Shown one piece after another: positions 1 to 10,026 of a stretch of 64,000 nt of DNA. The stretch's first letter is position 1. Each line of letters opens with the position of its first letter. A program made the position numbers and the translations under genes. Below the pieces are notes generated by a model that was not told the origin of the DNA, ran no database searches, and saw only the letters and a list, made by a program, of their open reading frames with translations. Location of the stretch: assembly GCF_016920785.2 (NCBI RefSeq), contig NW_024609857.1, positions 65,950,488-66,014,487 of the forward strand. The letters are read 5' to 3'. Source of the stretch: Ixodes scapularis (Eukaryota; Arthropoda; Arachnida; Ixodida; Ixodidae).

Positions 1-315
1 CACTCGAACGGAGCTGATTAGGAGATGGTTACACCACCAGCGATTAGTGAAAATGTTTTAGAACAGTTGAGCTAAAGAACAGCTGAACAGAAAGCCTTAA
101 TACAGCAGCAGTCTCAATGTCGGTGATGTTGCAATTGTGCGTGACGACCACGTTCCTCTGCTGTTTTGGAGAACCGGCAGCATTATAGAGTGTTTTCGAA
201 ATCACGACGGAAATGTGCGCGCCTACATGGTAAAATTATGTAACATTTCAGAGGTTAGGCGCCCTGTTCAGCGTCCCCCCTACTCACTTGAGATGAGCCG
301 AACTCATCTGCGGGG
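1..315 (+). pseudogene. BEL/Pao retrotransposon pol 3' end (DUF5641-like), decayed
   Basis: Translating the + strand gives the C-terminal motif set of BEL/Pao Pol proteins, the DUF5641 domain after integrase. A degenerate FW..W..EQL stretch is followed by VGDVAIVRDDHVP, then a R-RPVQR block near 260-280, which is the usual end of the family. Three in-frame stops at about 52-105 interrupt it, two where the family normally has tryptophan, so the copy is dead. The window edge cuts the element, so the integrase core, RT and gag lie outside. The family call rests on motif recognition; no alignment was run. Confidence 0.7.
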
Positions 316-318
316 AGG

Positions 319-660
319 ATGTTGCAGGTAGAGTTTAACGTCCTCCTCGGTCGACTGGCTCGAACCACAAATCACTTGAGCCGGGGCGAGCGGCGACGGA
401 GTTTGGAAACTCAACCCAGGTACACAGAGCTTTTCGGTCGTGGTCAGCGTGGTGTTGTTTATGACCAGAACAAGAAGAAATGGGGGAATCTGGGTGGCCG
501 AGGTGTGGATCGGGTTTCTCTTTGTGTTGGGTCCTCCTAAATGAAGGACGAGGCTAACGCGTCTTCTGCTCGAATTGTCTTTGTAGTGACGTAAACTTCA
601 GTGTATACGTTTCATAAACAGTTGTTCTTTTGAGATCGTTCAATCCGGTTCTACAGCAGT
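319..660 (+). mobile_element. Probable 3' LTR of the BEL/Pao element
   Basis: Directly after the Pol remnant comes a purine stretch (ggggagga, about 310-318) that looks like a polypurine tract, followed by TGTTGCAGG, a plausible LTR start. A short frame continues to 540 with no recognisable product, as expected of LTR sequence. The right boundary is a guess, because the partner LTR is outside the window and no target duplication can be tested. Confidence 0.4.
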
Positions 661-1229
661 ATCCACTGCATATGGTCAGCATCCAGTTCTATCATTCTCA
701 TTAGACTTCTGCCCTGTGTGAATATGCCAAAGTTCCAATGCGCTTTGATTTATGCCTAACGAGTTTCCCGTGTCCCAACCAGTGTGTAATGCCATATTCA
801 GATAATTATTGAATTTAAATATAAAGTGAGCCTTACATTCTTTTTATTTATTTTTATGATATATTTTTTTATCTTTAAATGCCCCACTAAGAATATTTAT
901 TTATGTATTTATTTACTTTCTCTTATGGTCCTCGAGACAAAGGCAGATTCCCGATCCCGCCCCTTTCCCAAAGCAGTTCATAGCTAGACCCCTCGTTTAT
1001 AGCAATCAAGCAACGCAACTGATGGCAGGGGATCAAGACGAACTTGATAGCGAACGTATTAATAATCAATACCAATAAAAGTCATTTAAGCGAACAGGAA
1101 TAAAGTAAAATAGAACAGGCAATTTGTTATTATTGAATAGTGTAGTCGCTAAACACACTTAAATGTTTTTTTTTTAAAGCATGACAGACGTTTTAACGGA
1201 ACCTGCAAATCGAAAATTTTGTCCGTCCT
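661..1229. other. AT-rich spacer, no gene seen
   Basis: AT-rich sequence with short T and A runs. No convincing coding frame, TIR or RNA gene was found. Confidence 0.5.
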
Positions 1230-1596
1230 TCCGTCTGCGCATGCGTTTTCCGCTAAATTTTGCCAGAAAACTAAATTGGTGTTTAGGTCACGTGACACCA
1301 ATTGATGTCACGTAATCTATACACCAATTAAGTGTGTCCGTTAAATTTAACGGGAAATGGGATGTCACATGACCTTACGACATCAGAGCTACGCATCAAT
1401 TTAGTTCCCCCCCTATACCTTGCGGAAAAGCTTACGTAACGTCAGCTGGTGTCCCGTCATCTTGGCAACAATTTAGTTACCCCACAAAATTTGTTGGAAA
1501 ATTTATGTCATGTGAATAAAACATTTTCAGTTTCCCCGCTAAATTTAGCGGGAAAATTGACGTCCAGTGACCTGACGACAAGTTACATATACATCA
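1230..1596. repeat. Degenerate tandem array of palindromic units (left part)
   Basis: At least five imperfect units, spaced about 55-90 bp apart, share a palindromic core of the type CCCGCTAAATTTAGCGGG (best at 1535-1553) followed by GACGTCA-GTGAC and ACACCAATT. The same units resume at 8036-8180, immediately beyond the PLE complex. The two stretches are therefore halves of one array split by the insertion. Confidence 0.7.
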
Positions 1597-1603
1597 ATAC
1601 AAT

Positions 1604-1657
1604 TTCATAATGGAACAGCGCGAATTTTTGCAAGGACAGAGGAAGGAACTGGACAGG
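1604..1657 (+). repeat. PLE terminal repeat, outer end of copy A
   Basis: This 54-bp stretch is the inverted copy of 4357-4410, with at most a few mismatches, so copy A has terminal inverted repeats. It begins TTCATAATGGAACAGCGCG. Confidence 0.75.
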
Positions 1658-1799
1658 ACGAGCGCTGACTAACAACTGAAAGGTTTATTCTCAGGAAACC
1701 ACGAAGAAAAACATACGACAACACGACTCTCTAATCACGATGGAAATGCGCATGCGCCTCACAAAATTGGGTGCTATCAGTTACACAATGTTATATGCG

Positions 1800-4404
1800 T
1801 CATCCCCGATCTAAAAACTCCACCTCATTGTTCAGCAAATTCAAGGAAGCCTGACTCACGCAGGCTGACCCCTCCTTCTTTATTCTATGAGCTTCAACAA
1901 TCTCTCGAGTTTTTTGGTCCCTGTGTTTACACAAAACAACGGCTTTTTCAAGTAACGGTGTGCAGGCGCAGTCCCTGCAGTGTAACGCCAAGTGGGAGCT
2001 TGCCATACCTGTTAAAGAACTACGGTGTTCCCGCAGGCGAATGTTGAGGCACCGCCCCGTTTGTCCGACGTATACCTTCCCGCAAGTGAAGGGTATCTTG
2101 TATAGACGCTTTGCAGCAGCTGTGCATGGACGCCGCCATAACTGACCTTCAGTTTTTGTTTCCTCCTATTCCGTTTATTTCACTTCATCATTACCACAGA
2201 AGGCCAGGTTATTGCCACATTAAATTCAACTGTCCTTTTCTAAAGCATCGGCCTTTGTAGAGGATCGTTAACTACCGTTTCAGTTGCTCGGCATCTCGGT
2301 AAGACAAGAGAAGGTCACCAATGACGGCTGTAATTTGGCGCATGTGCAAAGCGTCTATACTACACCCAAGGTGCATGGCACGAACTCAATGCGGTGTTTT
2401 ATGCCGCACGGGCTCTCCCCCTGTTGCTCTACCTTGTTAACGCGCTTTTCCACTGCAGAGCAAATACTGCTTAGCTTGTTATGTGCCGAGAACACAACAT
2501 CTACCCCGAACTTCAAGGCTGCACTTTTAAAGCCGTGTGACATGTGGTGGACATACCGGACGACTGTGACCTCCTTTTTTACTTTTGTTGCTACTTTTCC
2601 CCGCGCCTCACCCTTAATGCTTGTCACTATTGCTTCCGCCACCGAGGCGATTACCGATTCCGGGAAACCGGCGTCTTCTAGTCTGCCTACCTGGGCGGCA
2701 AGGCTTTCTCCCACTCTGTGGTAGCAAGACTTTGTTACCGCGGACAGAATACATGATTTTGCAATGCCTCTTTTGACGAGCTTGGAATGCCCCGATCTAA
2801 AATCAAGGAGATTCTTGGTGGTCCTGGGATGATGCCACCAACAAACGTGGCTCTGGCTCACATGCACGCTCAGATCCAAAAACTGGATTGTCTGGTCTTT
2901 TAGGGTTTCAAAAGTGAACCTCAGGCCCATACCCTGCTCCTTGAACGTTTTTAGCGCGAAATCAAGGGTCCGACTAAAGTTACCTTTGTCGACGAAAACT
3001 AAATAATCGTCGACATACCTAAAAATCTTTTTAGCGGGGGCCTTCAACAGACCGTCAAGTGCCCTGTCAACCTTTGCAAGGAAGATGTTACTCAGCACGG
3101 GTGCTACCCTGGACCCTATGCACACCCCAGACTTTTGCACATACACCTTGTCATGCCACCCGATAAAGGTAGCTCTCAAATAAAATGACAACACTTCTAG
3201 AAACCCTTCGACCGGAATCCCGCATTGGGACCTAAACGCAACTTCATCGTTGAGGTCCGTAATGCATTCTTTTACGCAACGCATGAGGTCATCGTGGGGC
3301 ATTGAGTAATACAGATCTTCAACGTCTATGCTAAACGCTGTACAGGGTTACTATGCTAAACGCTGTACAGGGTTACTATCCGAGAAATAGGAAACAACGG
3401 CATTTGAGCTAGGGATCACGAAAGGGTCCTCGGCATTTAACGTGTCCAAGTGCTTTTTGAGGTACCCAGACACAACACGCAACCAGGTGTCGCGCTCAGA
3501 CACAATGGTGCGAAACGGAATTTCCGCCTTATGCGTCTTGGCCGCGAAGAAAACCTCCAAAGTGAGGTTCTTTTCCCTTTTTACCCCTGCACACACCTGC
3601 TTAAGGTTCAATCTTTCCAAAAGCTCCACGACTCTTTCCTTAACCTTCGCTGGTCTTTCTAGGACCGCCTTGAAGTTCTTCTGCACAGCACAGGTCGCCT
3701 TCTCAGCGAACATGTCCTCCGGCATGATGACGAAGAAGCCTTCCTTATCGGACACAAGTGCACGTAGCCCACTAGTAGCGAGAAAGTCAATAACAGGTTC
3801 TAAACTCCTACTCCTCGTAGGGACCCCCCTCTAACCTCAACAGCCCATCAACGCATCCTGCGACACACCTCGGTTTGTCCTCTTCCGGAACCTGGCGAGA
3901 CACCAACCTTGAAAGGGCCAGCTTGTCCACTCGTTTCAGCGCCGGCTCAAAACAGAATTTCGGGCCCAACTTGAGGATCCGCCTGTGTTGCTCCGGGACT
4001 GGTTGGTCGCCGGGGACGAGTACAGTGCCTTCCTTGACGCGCTGCTTTTTCTTCGAAGGTAGATTGGGGCGTACCTGGTTCCATAGAAACTCGGTGAGCT
4101 GGATGGATGTCCTTGACCAGTCTTGGAACCGGTGGTTAGTTCCAGGCTGTTCAGGCTGGCGACTGCAAGCTATCCGTAGGCAATCCCTGAAGAAACGAAC
4201 CTGCTGCCACCACTCCGAGCGAAGGATGCGGCACATCCTTTTCGAGTGTCCGGTCGCGGGGGCCATCGAACCAAAGATGGCATGTAGCTCGGGAGGGCAC
4301 AAGGATGCGCTGGTGTACCAGGACGCAACTCTGGCCTTGCACACGTAAACCGCAATCCTGTCCAGTTCCTTCCTCTGTCCTTGCAAAAATTCGCGCTGTT
4401 CCAT
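1800..4404 (-). pseudogene. PLE copy A: reverse transcriptase plus GIY-YIG endonuclease
   Basis: Minus-strand ORF of a Penelope-like element, whose protein reverse-transcribes RNA and nicks DNA with a C-terminal GIY-YIG domain. The N-terminal part (4404-3808) carries LGPKF-CF--ALK. RT follows in two pieces (3755-3351 and 3302-2355) with the active-site YVDD in FRYVDDYLVF. The GIY-YIG part (about 2100-1800) has CGKVYVGQTGRCLN and the closing EAHRIKKEG-ACVS. Breaks are a frameshift near 3815-3830 in a G run, a 25-bp tandem duplication at about 3336-3385 that shifts the RT frame, and a 255-bp TA-flanked insertion between RT and GIY-YIG (2103-2357). The stop is at 1800-1802. The family call is firm; the copy is inactive. 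Confidence 0.85.
2103..2357. mobile_element. Short TIR element (MITE) between RT and GIY-YIG of PLE copy A
   Basis: The ends read TATAGACGCTTTGCA at 2101-2115 and its perfect inverse at 2345-2359. Weaker inverted similarity continues for about 50 bp (both arms reach TGACCTTC). A TA dinucleotide flanks each side, as in Tc1/mariner-type insertions. Removing the block rejoins the PLE reading frame between GVV and KIPFTCGK. A related block sits at the same point in copy B. An intron-like status is also possible; see findings. Confidence 0.75.
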
Positions 4405-4455
4405 TATGAATTCATACCAACTCGCCCAGTTATCCTGTTTACTAAGTCTAATTTC
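4357..4455. repeat. PLE terminal repeat at the A/B junction
   Basis: Positions 4357-4410 are the inverse of 1604-1657. The extension ACTCGCCCAGTTATCCTG at about 4417-4434 is shared, in direct orientation, with 8001-8018 at the far end of copy B. This is the pseudo-LTR type of repeat found in PLEs. Positions 4456-4519 separate it from copy B coding sequence and hold nothing else recognisable. Confidence 0.7.
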
Positions 4456-5468
4456 TAGTACAAGGGGCTCTTTTCAGTGCTCTTACGACTTTCTGTCTAA
4501 CCCCAACGTGCTGTCTTCACTGAATGCGGTTTACGTGTGCAAGGCCAGAGTTGCGTCCTGGTACACCAGCGCATCCTTGTGCCCTCCCGTTTAGGTCCCA
4601 ATGCGGGATTCCGGTCGAAGGGTTTCTAGAAGTGTTGTCATTTTATTTGAGAGCTACCTTTATCGGGTGGCATGACAAGGTGTATGTGCAAAAGTCTGGA
4701 GTGTGCATAGGGTCCAGGGTAGCACCCGTGCTGAGTAACATCTTCCTTGCAAAGGTTGACAGGGCACTTGACGGTCTGTTGAAGGCCCCCGCTAAAAAGA
4801 TTTTTAGGTATGTCGACGATTATTTAGTTTTCGTCGACAAAGGTAACTTTATTCCGACCCTTGATTTCGCGCTAAAAACGTTCAAGGAGCAGGGTTTGGG
4901 CCTGAGGCTCACTTTTGAAACCCCAAAAGACCAGACAATCCAGTTTTTGGATCTGAGCGTGGATGTGAGCCAGAGCCACGTTTGTTGGTGGCATCATCCC
5001 AGGACCACCAAGAATCTCCTTGATTTTAGATCGGGGCATTCCAAGCTCGTCAAAAGAGGCATTGCAAAATCATGTATTCTGTCCGCGGTAACAAAGTCTT
5101 GCTACCACAGAGTGGGAGAAAGCCTTGCCGCCCAGGTAGGCAGACTAGAAGACGCCGGTTTCCCGGAATCGGTAATCGCCTCGGCGGCGGAAGCAATAGT
5201 GAAAAGCATTAAGGGTGAGGCGCGGGGAAAAGTAGCAACAAAAGTAAAAAAGCAGGTCACAATCATCCCGTATGTGCACCACATGTCACACGGCTTTAAA
5301 AGAGCAGCCTCGAAGTTCGGGGTAGATGTTGTGTTCTCGGCACGTAACAACCTAAGCAGTATTTGCTCTGCAGTGGAAAAGCGCGTTAACAAGGTAGAGA
5401 AACAGGGGGAGAGCCCGTGCGGCATAAAACACCGCATTGAGTTCGTGCCATGCACCTTGGGTGTAGTA

Positions 5469-5725
5469 TAGACGCTTTGCACACGCGCCAAATTACAGCC
5501 GCCATTGGTGACCTTCTCTTGTCTTACCGAGATGCCGAGCAACTAAAACGGTAGTTAACGATCCTCTACAAAGGCCGATGCTTGAGAAAAAGACACAGTT
5601 GAATTCAATGTGGCAATAACCTGGCCTTCTATGGTAATGATGAAGTGAAATAAACGGAATAGGAGGAAACAAAAACTGAAGGTCAGTTATGGCGGCGTCC
5701 ATGCACAGCAGCTGCAAAGCGTCTA
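5469..5725. mobile_element. Short TIR element (MITE) in PLE copy B, same site as in copy A
   Basis: TATAGACGCTTTGCA (5467-5481) and its inverse (5713-5727) bound the block, with TA on both sides. It is the counterpart of 2103-2357 and sits at the identical place between RT and the GIY-YIG domain. The insertion therefore predates the split of the two copies. Confidence 0.75.
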
Positions 5726-5755
5726 TACAAGATACCCTTCACCTGCGGGAAGGTA

Positions 5756-7522
5756 TTGGCCTCGAGATCGACCTAGAGGTGGCGCTGCGGTCGCGCTATC
5801 ATCATCATCAAAGCGGGGATAGGAAAACGGCCGCCCCATAGGCTCTCCACGGTCGCGCGCGAGACGGCGTAGATTCTTGCGTTTATTTTGTCGCATACTA
5901 TCGGTGGGAAAACAATTCTAGCGGAAAAGTATGCAGTACTTTTCGATGCTTCAGTGAAGATCGAATCGTGTTGCCAGCGTGCGGCCCAAATTTATATAAT
6001 CGCTTCTGTGGGTGCGTCGTCTGCTCTAGGTAGACGTTGGAAAGCATGGATCACCACGACTGATGGCTGTCTGCGGCTAAACTGGAATATTTATGTTAAA
6101 TATTTGTTTCTTTTAGAATGGATGTATCGGTTTATCAACGTGGGAATTAAAAAATAATAATAAATTCCAACCCAGCTAATATAATACTGCAACTGTGAGC
6201 TGTGAAATCGCAGCTTCTGGGCTTTTTTTTTTTTTAACGTCTAGCTTTTGCAGTAATATAAATATTTAGAATGAAGATAAGTTAGCGCTGTATTGGAAAT
6301 TAACATGCTCTTGAGTTCCTCTGCCTTTTTACTGTGCCATAGTGTGGGTAAGGATTTTGGAGTCTGAACAAATCTACTGCGTTCCGATGAGGAGAGAGTG
6401 TCTCTTCTAGTTAAAATCTGCAAACTGAACGTTGGCAGCACAACTGAAACAAGTGAAGCAAACTGTTTTAATATATCTGCCGTGACTGTAATAAACGAGT
6501 GTAACCGAGCAACGTAACAATGTTTCTATTATTAAATGCGTTTCTCGGTAGTGCGGGTTTACCCGCTTCAATTTTCTCGGTGAGAGCCGCGGATGTCAAG
6601 AGGCTAATACTATAAATTTCTGGCTAAATAATCTTGTATTCAAACACGGTAGACTTTGCAACCCAAGCAAACGACGCGCACCACGACACACGGCAGTTTA
6701 TCGATTAACTTTCCGACTATTCGAGTGATGCTTTTATTGCAATTTTTTTTTTTTTTGCCGGTGGAGTCTTGTGCTGGAGAAAGTCATCAAGGAGTAAAAT
6801 ATGCCTGCTCTAATATTTTTGGCGTCTTTACTTCTTTTGTGACACAGGCTTGCACGGTAAACCACTTCAGCGTGCTTGGCATTTCGCCGAGGGTGATTAT
6901 ACTGTTTAAATAATAACTTAAAAATACTTCATTTTAAAAGGCTTCTGTGTTCATATTTATGTAGGACTCACAACGTGAAGTTTAGAATGGGAATCCAATA
7001 TGCCATTTATGACATAGTAAAACCAGTAAAAATATATATATAGTTTTAACGTCTTTCACGCAATATGACCGGGGAAAAATCAACATACGGATTAAGTGAT
7101 TGATTAGTCTATTGAAGGATAGCGATCAGTCGGGTTAAATTTCTAATCAAACCACAGACCCACTAAACATTCAATGCTTTATGAAAGTCACGGTTTGTGC
7201 GAGATAGCAAAAATACGTGGGACCAGCGATTGCATAAAAAACAACACACTAAGATTATGGAAGCTTCCGACTTAAAAATAATCGCTTTGCTGAATTTCTA
7301 CGCATGGCAAACGATACAACACAACCTTTAGTAAGAAGAAACGGCAACAAAAACATAAAACGTTTAATAAGAATGTCAAGCTCAGCCTGAAACGGGCTTG
7401 TGTCGTCGAGATCCATGCTTCTGAGCGTGCGCCCGTAGCAGACGACGCACGGCGGTTTCCCCGCTTTCGCGCGTTTCCAATTTCGGCCGCACGGTGGCGG
7501 CACGGTTCGATCTCGAGGCGAA
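5756..7522. mobile_element. 1.77-kb non-autonomous DNA transposon with TA target duplication
   Basis: The left end TTGGCCTCGAGATCGACC and the inverse of the right end, TTCGCCTCGAGATCGAACC, form imperfect TIRs of about 18 bp. TA is duplicated at 5754-5755 and 7523-7524. Excision restores the GGTA/TACATCGG continuity of the PLE GIY-YIG motif, which fixes the borders. The interior is AT-rich with GC-rich ends, and no transposase frame was recognised. The TA duplication fits the IS630/Tc1/mariner group, but the TIR alone does not prove the superfamily. Confidence 0.8.
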
Positions 7523-7936
7523 TACATCGGACAAACGGGGCGGTGCCTCAACATTCGCCTGCGGGAACACCGTAGTTCTTTAACAGGTACGGCAAGCTCC
7601 CACTTGGCGTTACACTGCAGGGACTGCGCCTGCACACCGTTACTTGAAAAAGCCGTTGTTTTGTATAAACACAGGGACCAAAAAGCTTGAGAGATTGTTG
7701 AAGCTCATAGAATAAAGAAGGAGGGGTCAGCCCGCGTGAGTCAGGCTTCCTTGAATTTGCTGGACAATGAGGTGGAGTTTTTAGATCGGGGATGACGCAT
7801 ATAACATTGTGTAACTGATAGCACCCAACTTTGTGAGGCGCATGCGCATTTACATCGTGATTAGAGAGTCGTGTTTCGTATATTTTTCTTCGTGGTTTCC
7901 TGAAAATAAACCTTTCAGTTGTTAGTGAGCGCTCGC

Positions 7937-8027
7937 CCTGCCCAGTTCCTTCCTCTGTCCTTGCAAAAATTCGCGCTGATCCATTATGAATCCATACCTT
8001 AACTCGCCCAGTTATCCTGTTTACTAA
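7937..8027 (+). repeat. PLE terminal repeat, outer end of copy B
   Basis: Same sequence as 4357-4455 in direct orientation with a few substitutions. It ends at the second ATACAATTT copy (8028-8036). Confidence 0.7.
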
Positions 8028-8035
8028 ATACAATT

Positions 8036-8180
8036 TCCCCACTAATTCTTGCAGGAAAGTGGACGTCACATGAGTTGTACACCAATTTAATTTTTCCGCT
8101 AAATTTAACGGGAAAATTTACGCAATGTGACTTATGTACCCAGTTTCCCCGCTCAATGTACTGGGGAAATTGATGAGAAT
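8036..8180. repeat. Palindromic tandem array, right part
   Basis: Three further units (cores near 8037, 8094 and 8144) of the array at 1230-1596, including CCGCTAAATTTAACGGG. This is the continuation of the target array beyond the PLE insertion. Downstream 8181-8941 is AT-rich and shows no gene. Confidence 0.65.
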
Positions 8181-8941
8181 ACTGGTTCTTCACACCCCCA
8201 AACGACGGTTTAACGTCTTCCAACTAATTTTAAACGATCGCACCTTCAATACTGCATTTCATGCATTGTAGCACATTTAAATCAAGGTCACGGCCTAGAG
8301 ATTATTGGTCAATTCTCTTTTCTCGCTGACGGCATTATTGCTAAAAGGAAGCCAACACAGATATCAAATCTGACAGTAGAAAATAAGGTCCAACGAAACA
8401 GTGTCCCCTAAAAGGCAACTACATTCATTTACGTGACGCTATTTTTTACATATATAATACCACCCTCACACTTTCATCTCGCGCACCTGGATTGCGCCGG
8501 TCTCACTCCTCATGGCCCCACTTTACGAACTATGTGAGAACAAAGCACTCCGAGACAAAAGATAGGAGAGCGTACTTCAACCAGCCGTGCACGCGGATAG
8601 ACGGGACGGACGGCTGCCCTTTCTACGAACATCTTGTTGTTTATCCCTTTTGCGAGAATACATGTGTTTGCCTTCTTTGTTCAACTATTCCTAATGTTCT
8701 AAAATGTCGATGCTAGTTTTTTTTTTTTTTTTCATATATTCTAAGATAAAACAGCCAAATTAGTAGGGGGACTAGTGGCGCTAAACGATAAATTAGAGCT
8801 CAATCATCAAGATGAAAAAGATGGGATGTCAAACACAATGATATAATGTAGCGATGAACCTGCTAATTTTTCTTGTGTTAACCTTTACGTGCACAGTGGC
8901 ACAGAAGCGAAGAGTCGTGCTGCAGACCTTGAAATGATAAG

Positions 8942-10026
8942 TAGGTTTGCACGTTTCCGGTTTTTAGTTTTTTCAAAATTCGACGTACTTTATTCGGTGT
9001 TTATTTTAAAATTCTTTTTTTTTTCGTTTTTTTTTAATCTTTGGTGTATCGGTTTCTGTGCCCACAAAAGTTTACCGTTTTTTTTTTTCGGTGAATCTGA
9101 AGGAAACACCATCGAACACCGGATCAGGTGATCCTTCTAGCTCTGATATTTGTGTTCACTCAAAGAATAACGGCGCAGATACGTTGAAAAAAAAAGACAA
9201 AAACGTAGACACTTTATTTAACAAATATGTGCAACTGCAAAAAAAATAAATAAATAAAATAACAGATAAGTACAAACAAGTTAGTGCCCGAAAATATTGA
9301 ACTTCACCTTCTGTACATCAGGATTACGTGATCTTACTATAGCAAACAGACATGTACTTCCCCAGATTCTCCTCGCTGATCCACGCTCATTCTTTCCTGT
9401 TAATGACACTGATCTTCGAGAATGCCCTCTTAACGTTAGCACTGGACACTGGCGGGCTGAGGAGATGAAGCGCTGCCTGAGCCAATATCGGCCAATCAAC
9501 CAAATGTTACTACCAAAAGAGACACGGTGCAACGTTTTGAAGCACAACATATTTCGTGTACTCTGTAAACTCTGGCGGCAGAGCTTGCACCGAGCAAAAG
9601 ACTTTATACTAGCCGACACTCGAACTTTTTTTAGGGCCAGGGACTTGACACACTAAGCCCGATCACAGAAAAGACACAGACATCTCGCGAAGGACAACCC
9701 AAGACTTTTTTGTTGCATGTTGAACCTTGGCAGGGGGCAGTCATGAAAATGTCACACATTGTCGAACCTTGCAACGCCCTCTTTCCCCTCCTCCCTCCCC
9801 CACCCTCTTACCGCCTATCTCGACGCGGCCCTAGAACACTGAATATTTGCAATTAAAACAAAATTTTAGAAAATGGATTTGGGGTATTTTATCGGCTTTT
9901 ATCGGTTTAAACCGAAAACGCTGAACCTAAAAACTGACCTTTTTCGGTTAAAACCAAATTTCCGAAAATAGATTTGGCGTACTTTTATCGGTTTTTATCG
10001 GTTTAAACCGAAAACTCTGAACCCTA
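8942..10026 (-). mobile_element. hAT-type DNA transposon remnant
   Basis: The left end TAGGTTTGCACGTTTCCGG resembles the inverse of the right end, TAGGGTTCAGAGTTTTCGG. The flanking 8-mers are ATGATAAG (8934-8941) and ATTATGAG (10027-10034), 6 of 8 identical, as expected of an old 8-bp hAT duplication. The right third holds two imperfect tandem copies of TTATCGGTTTAAACCGAAAA. The interior carries a decayed hAT transposase on the minus strand. The end sequences resemble those of 16752-18500, so the two are probably related families. Confidence 0.65.
9297..9600 (-). pseudogene. hAT transposase remnant (dimerisation region)
   Basis: Minus-strand translation shows WPILAQAALHLLSPPVSSAN followed by VKRAFS, the hallmark of the hAT C-terminal dimerisation domain, then a stop and ISEENLGKYMSV. 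Upstream, FARCKLCRQSLQS looks like part of a BED-type zinc finger. That would mean the catalytic middle has been deleted. Frames switch between the pieces. It is similar to the better preserved copy at 17053-17679. Confidence 0.6.

Larger units (their letters stand above)
4524..7795 (+). pseudogene. PLE copy B: internally deleted RT plus GIY-YIG, twice interrupted
   Basis: Copy B starts with about 70 bp matching the 5' coding end of copy A, then jumps at about 4590 straight into RT (FRSQCGIPVEG), losing several hundred codons. The remaining RT frame 4524-5471 is open for 315 codons, with YVDD at residues 96-99. It is closely related to copy A. The GIY-YIG region is broken twice, by the TA-flanked block at 5469-5725 and by a 1767-bp element at 5756-7522 inserted inside CGKVY/IGQTGRCLN. 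The rest of the domain runs 7523-7792 to a TGA at 7793-7795, followed by a 3' tail to about 7936. Non-functional. Confidence 0.85.
1606..8027. mobile_element. Composite Penelope-like element insertion (inverted copy A plus direct copy B)
   Basis: The 9-bp sequence ATACAATTT occurs at 1597-1605 and again at 8028-8036, exactly bounding the PLE sequence, so the whole block looks like one insertion event. Inside are copy A on the minus strand and copy B on the plus strand, head to head. A terminal repeat beginning near TTCATAATGG lies at the outer end of A (1604-1657), at the A/B junction (4357-4455) and at the outer end of B (7937-8027). Rearranged partial inverted copies and variable target duplications are known for PLEs. 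Later insertions at 5469-5725 and 5756-7522 lengthen the block. Confidence 0.8.

Noticed and set aside
2284..2724. 146-codon + strand frame, repeated at 5102-5542 on the minus strand
   Set aside because: Antisense shadow of the PLE RT C-terminus plus part of the inserted TIR element.
5493..5717. 74-codon open frame on the minus strand
   Set aside because: Lies wholly inside the short TIR element in PLE copy B; no motif.
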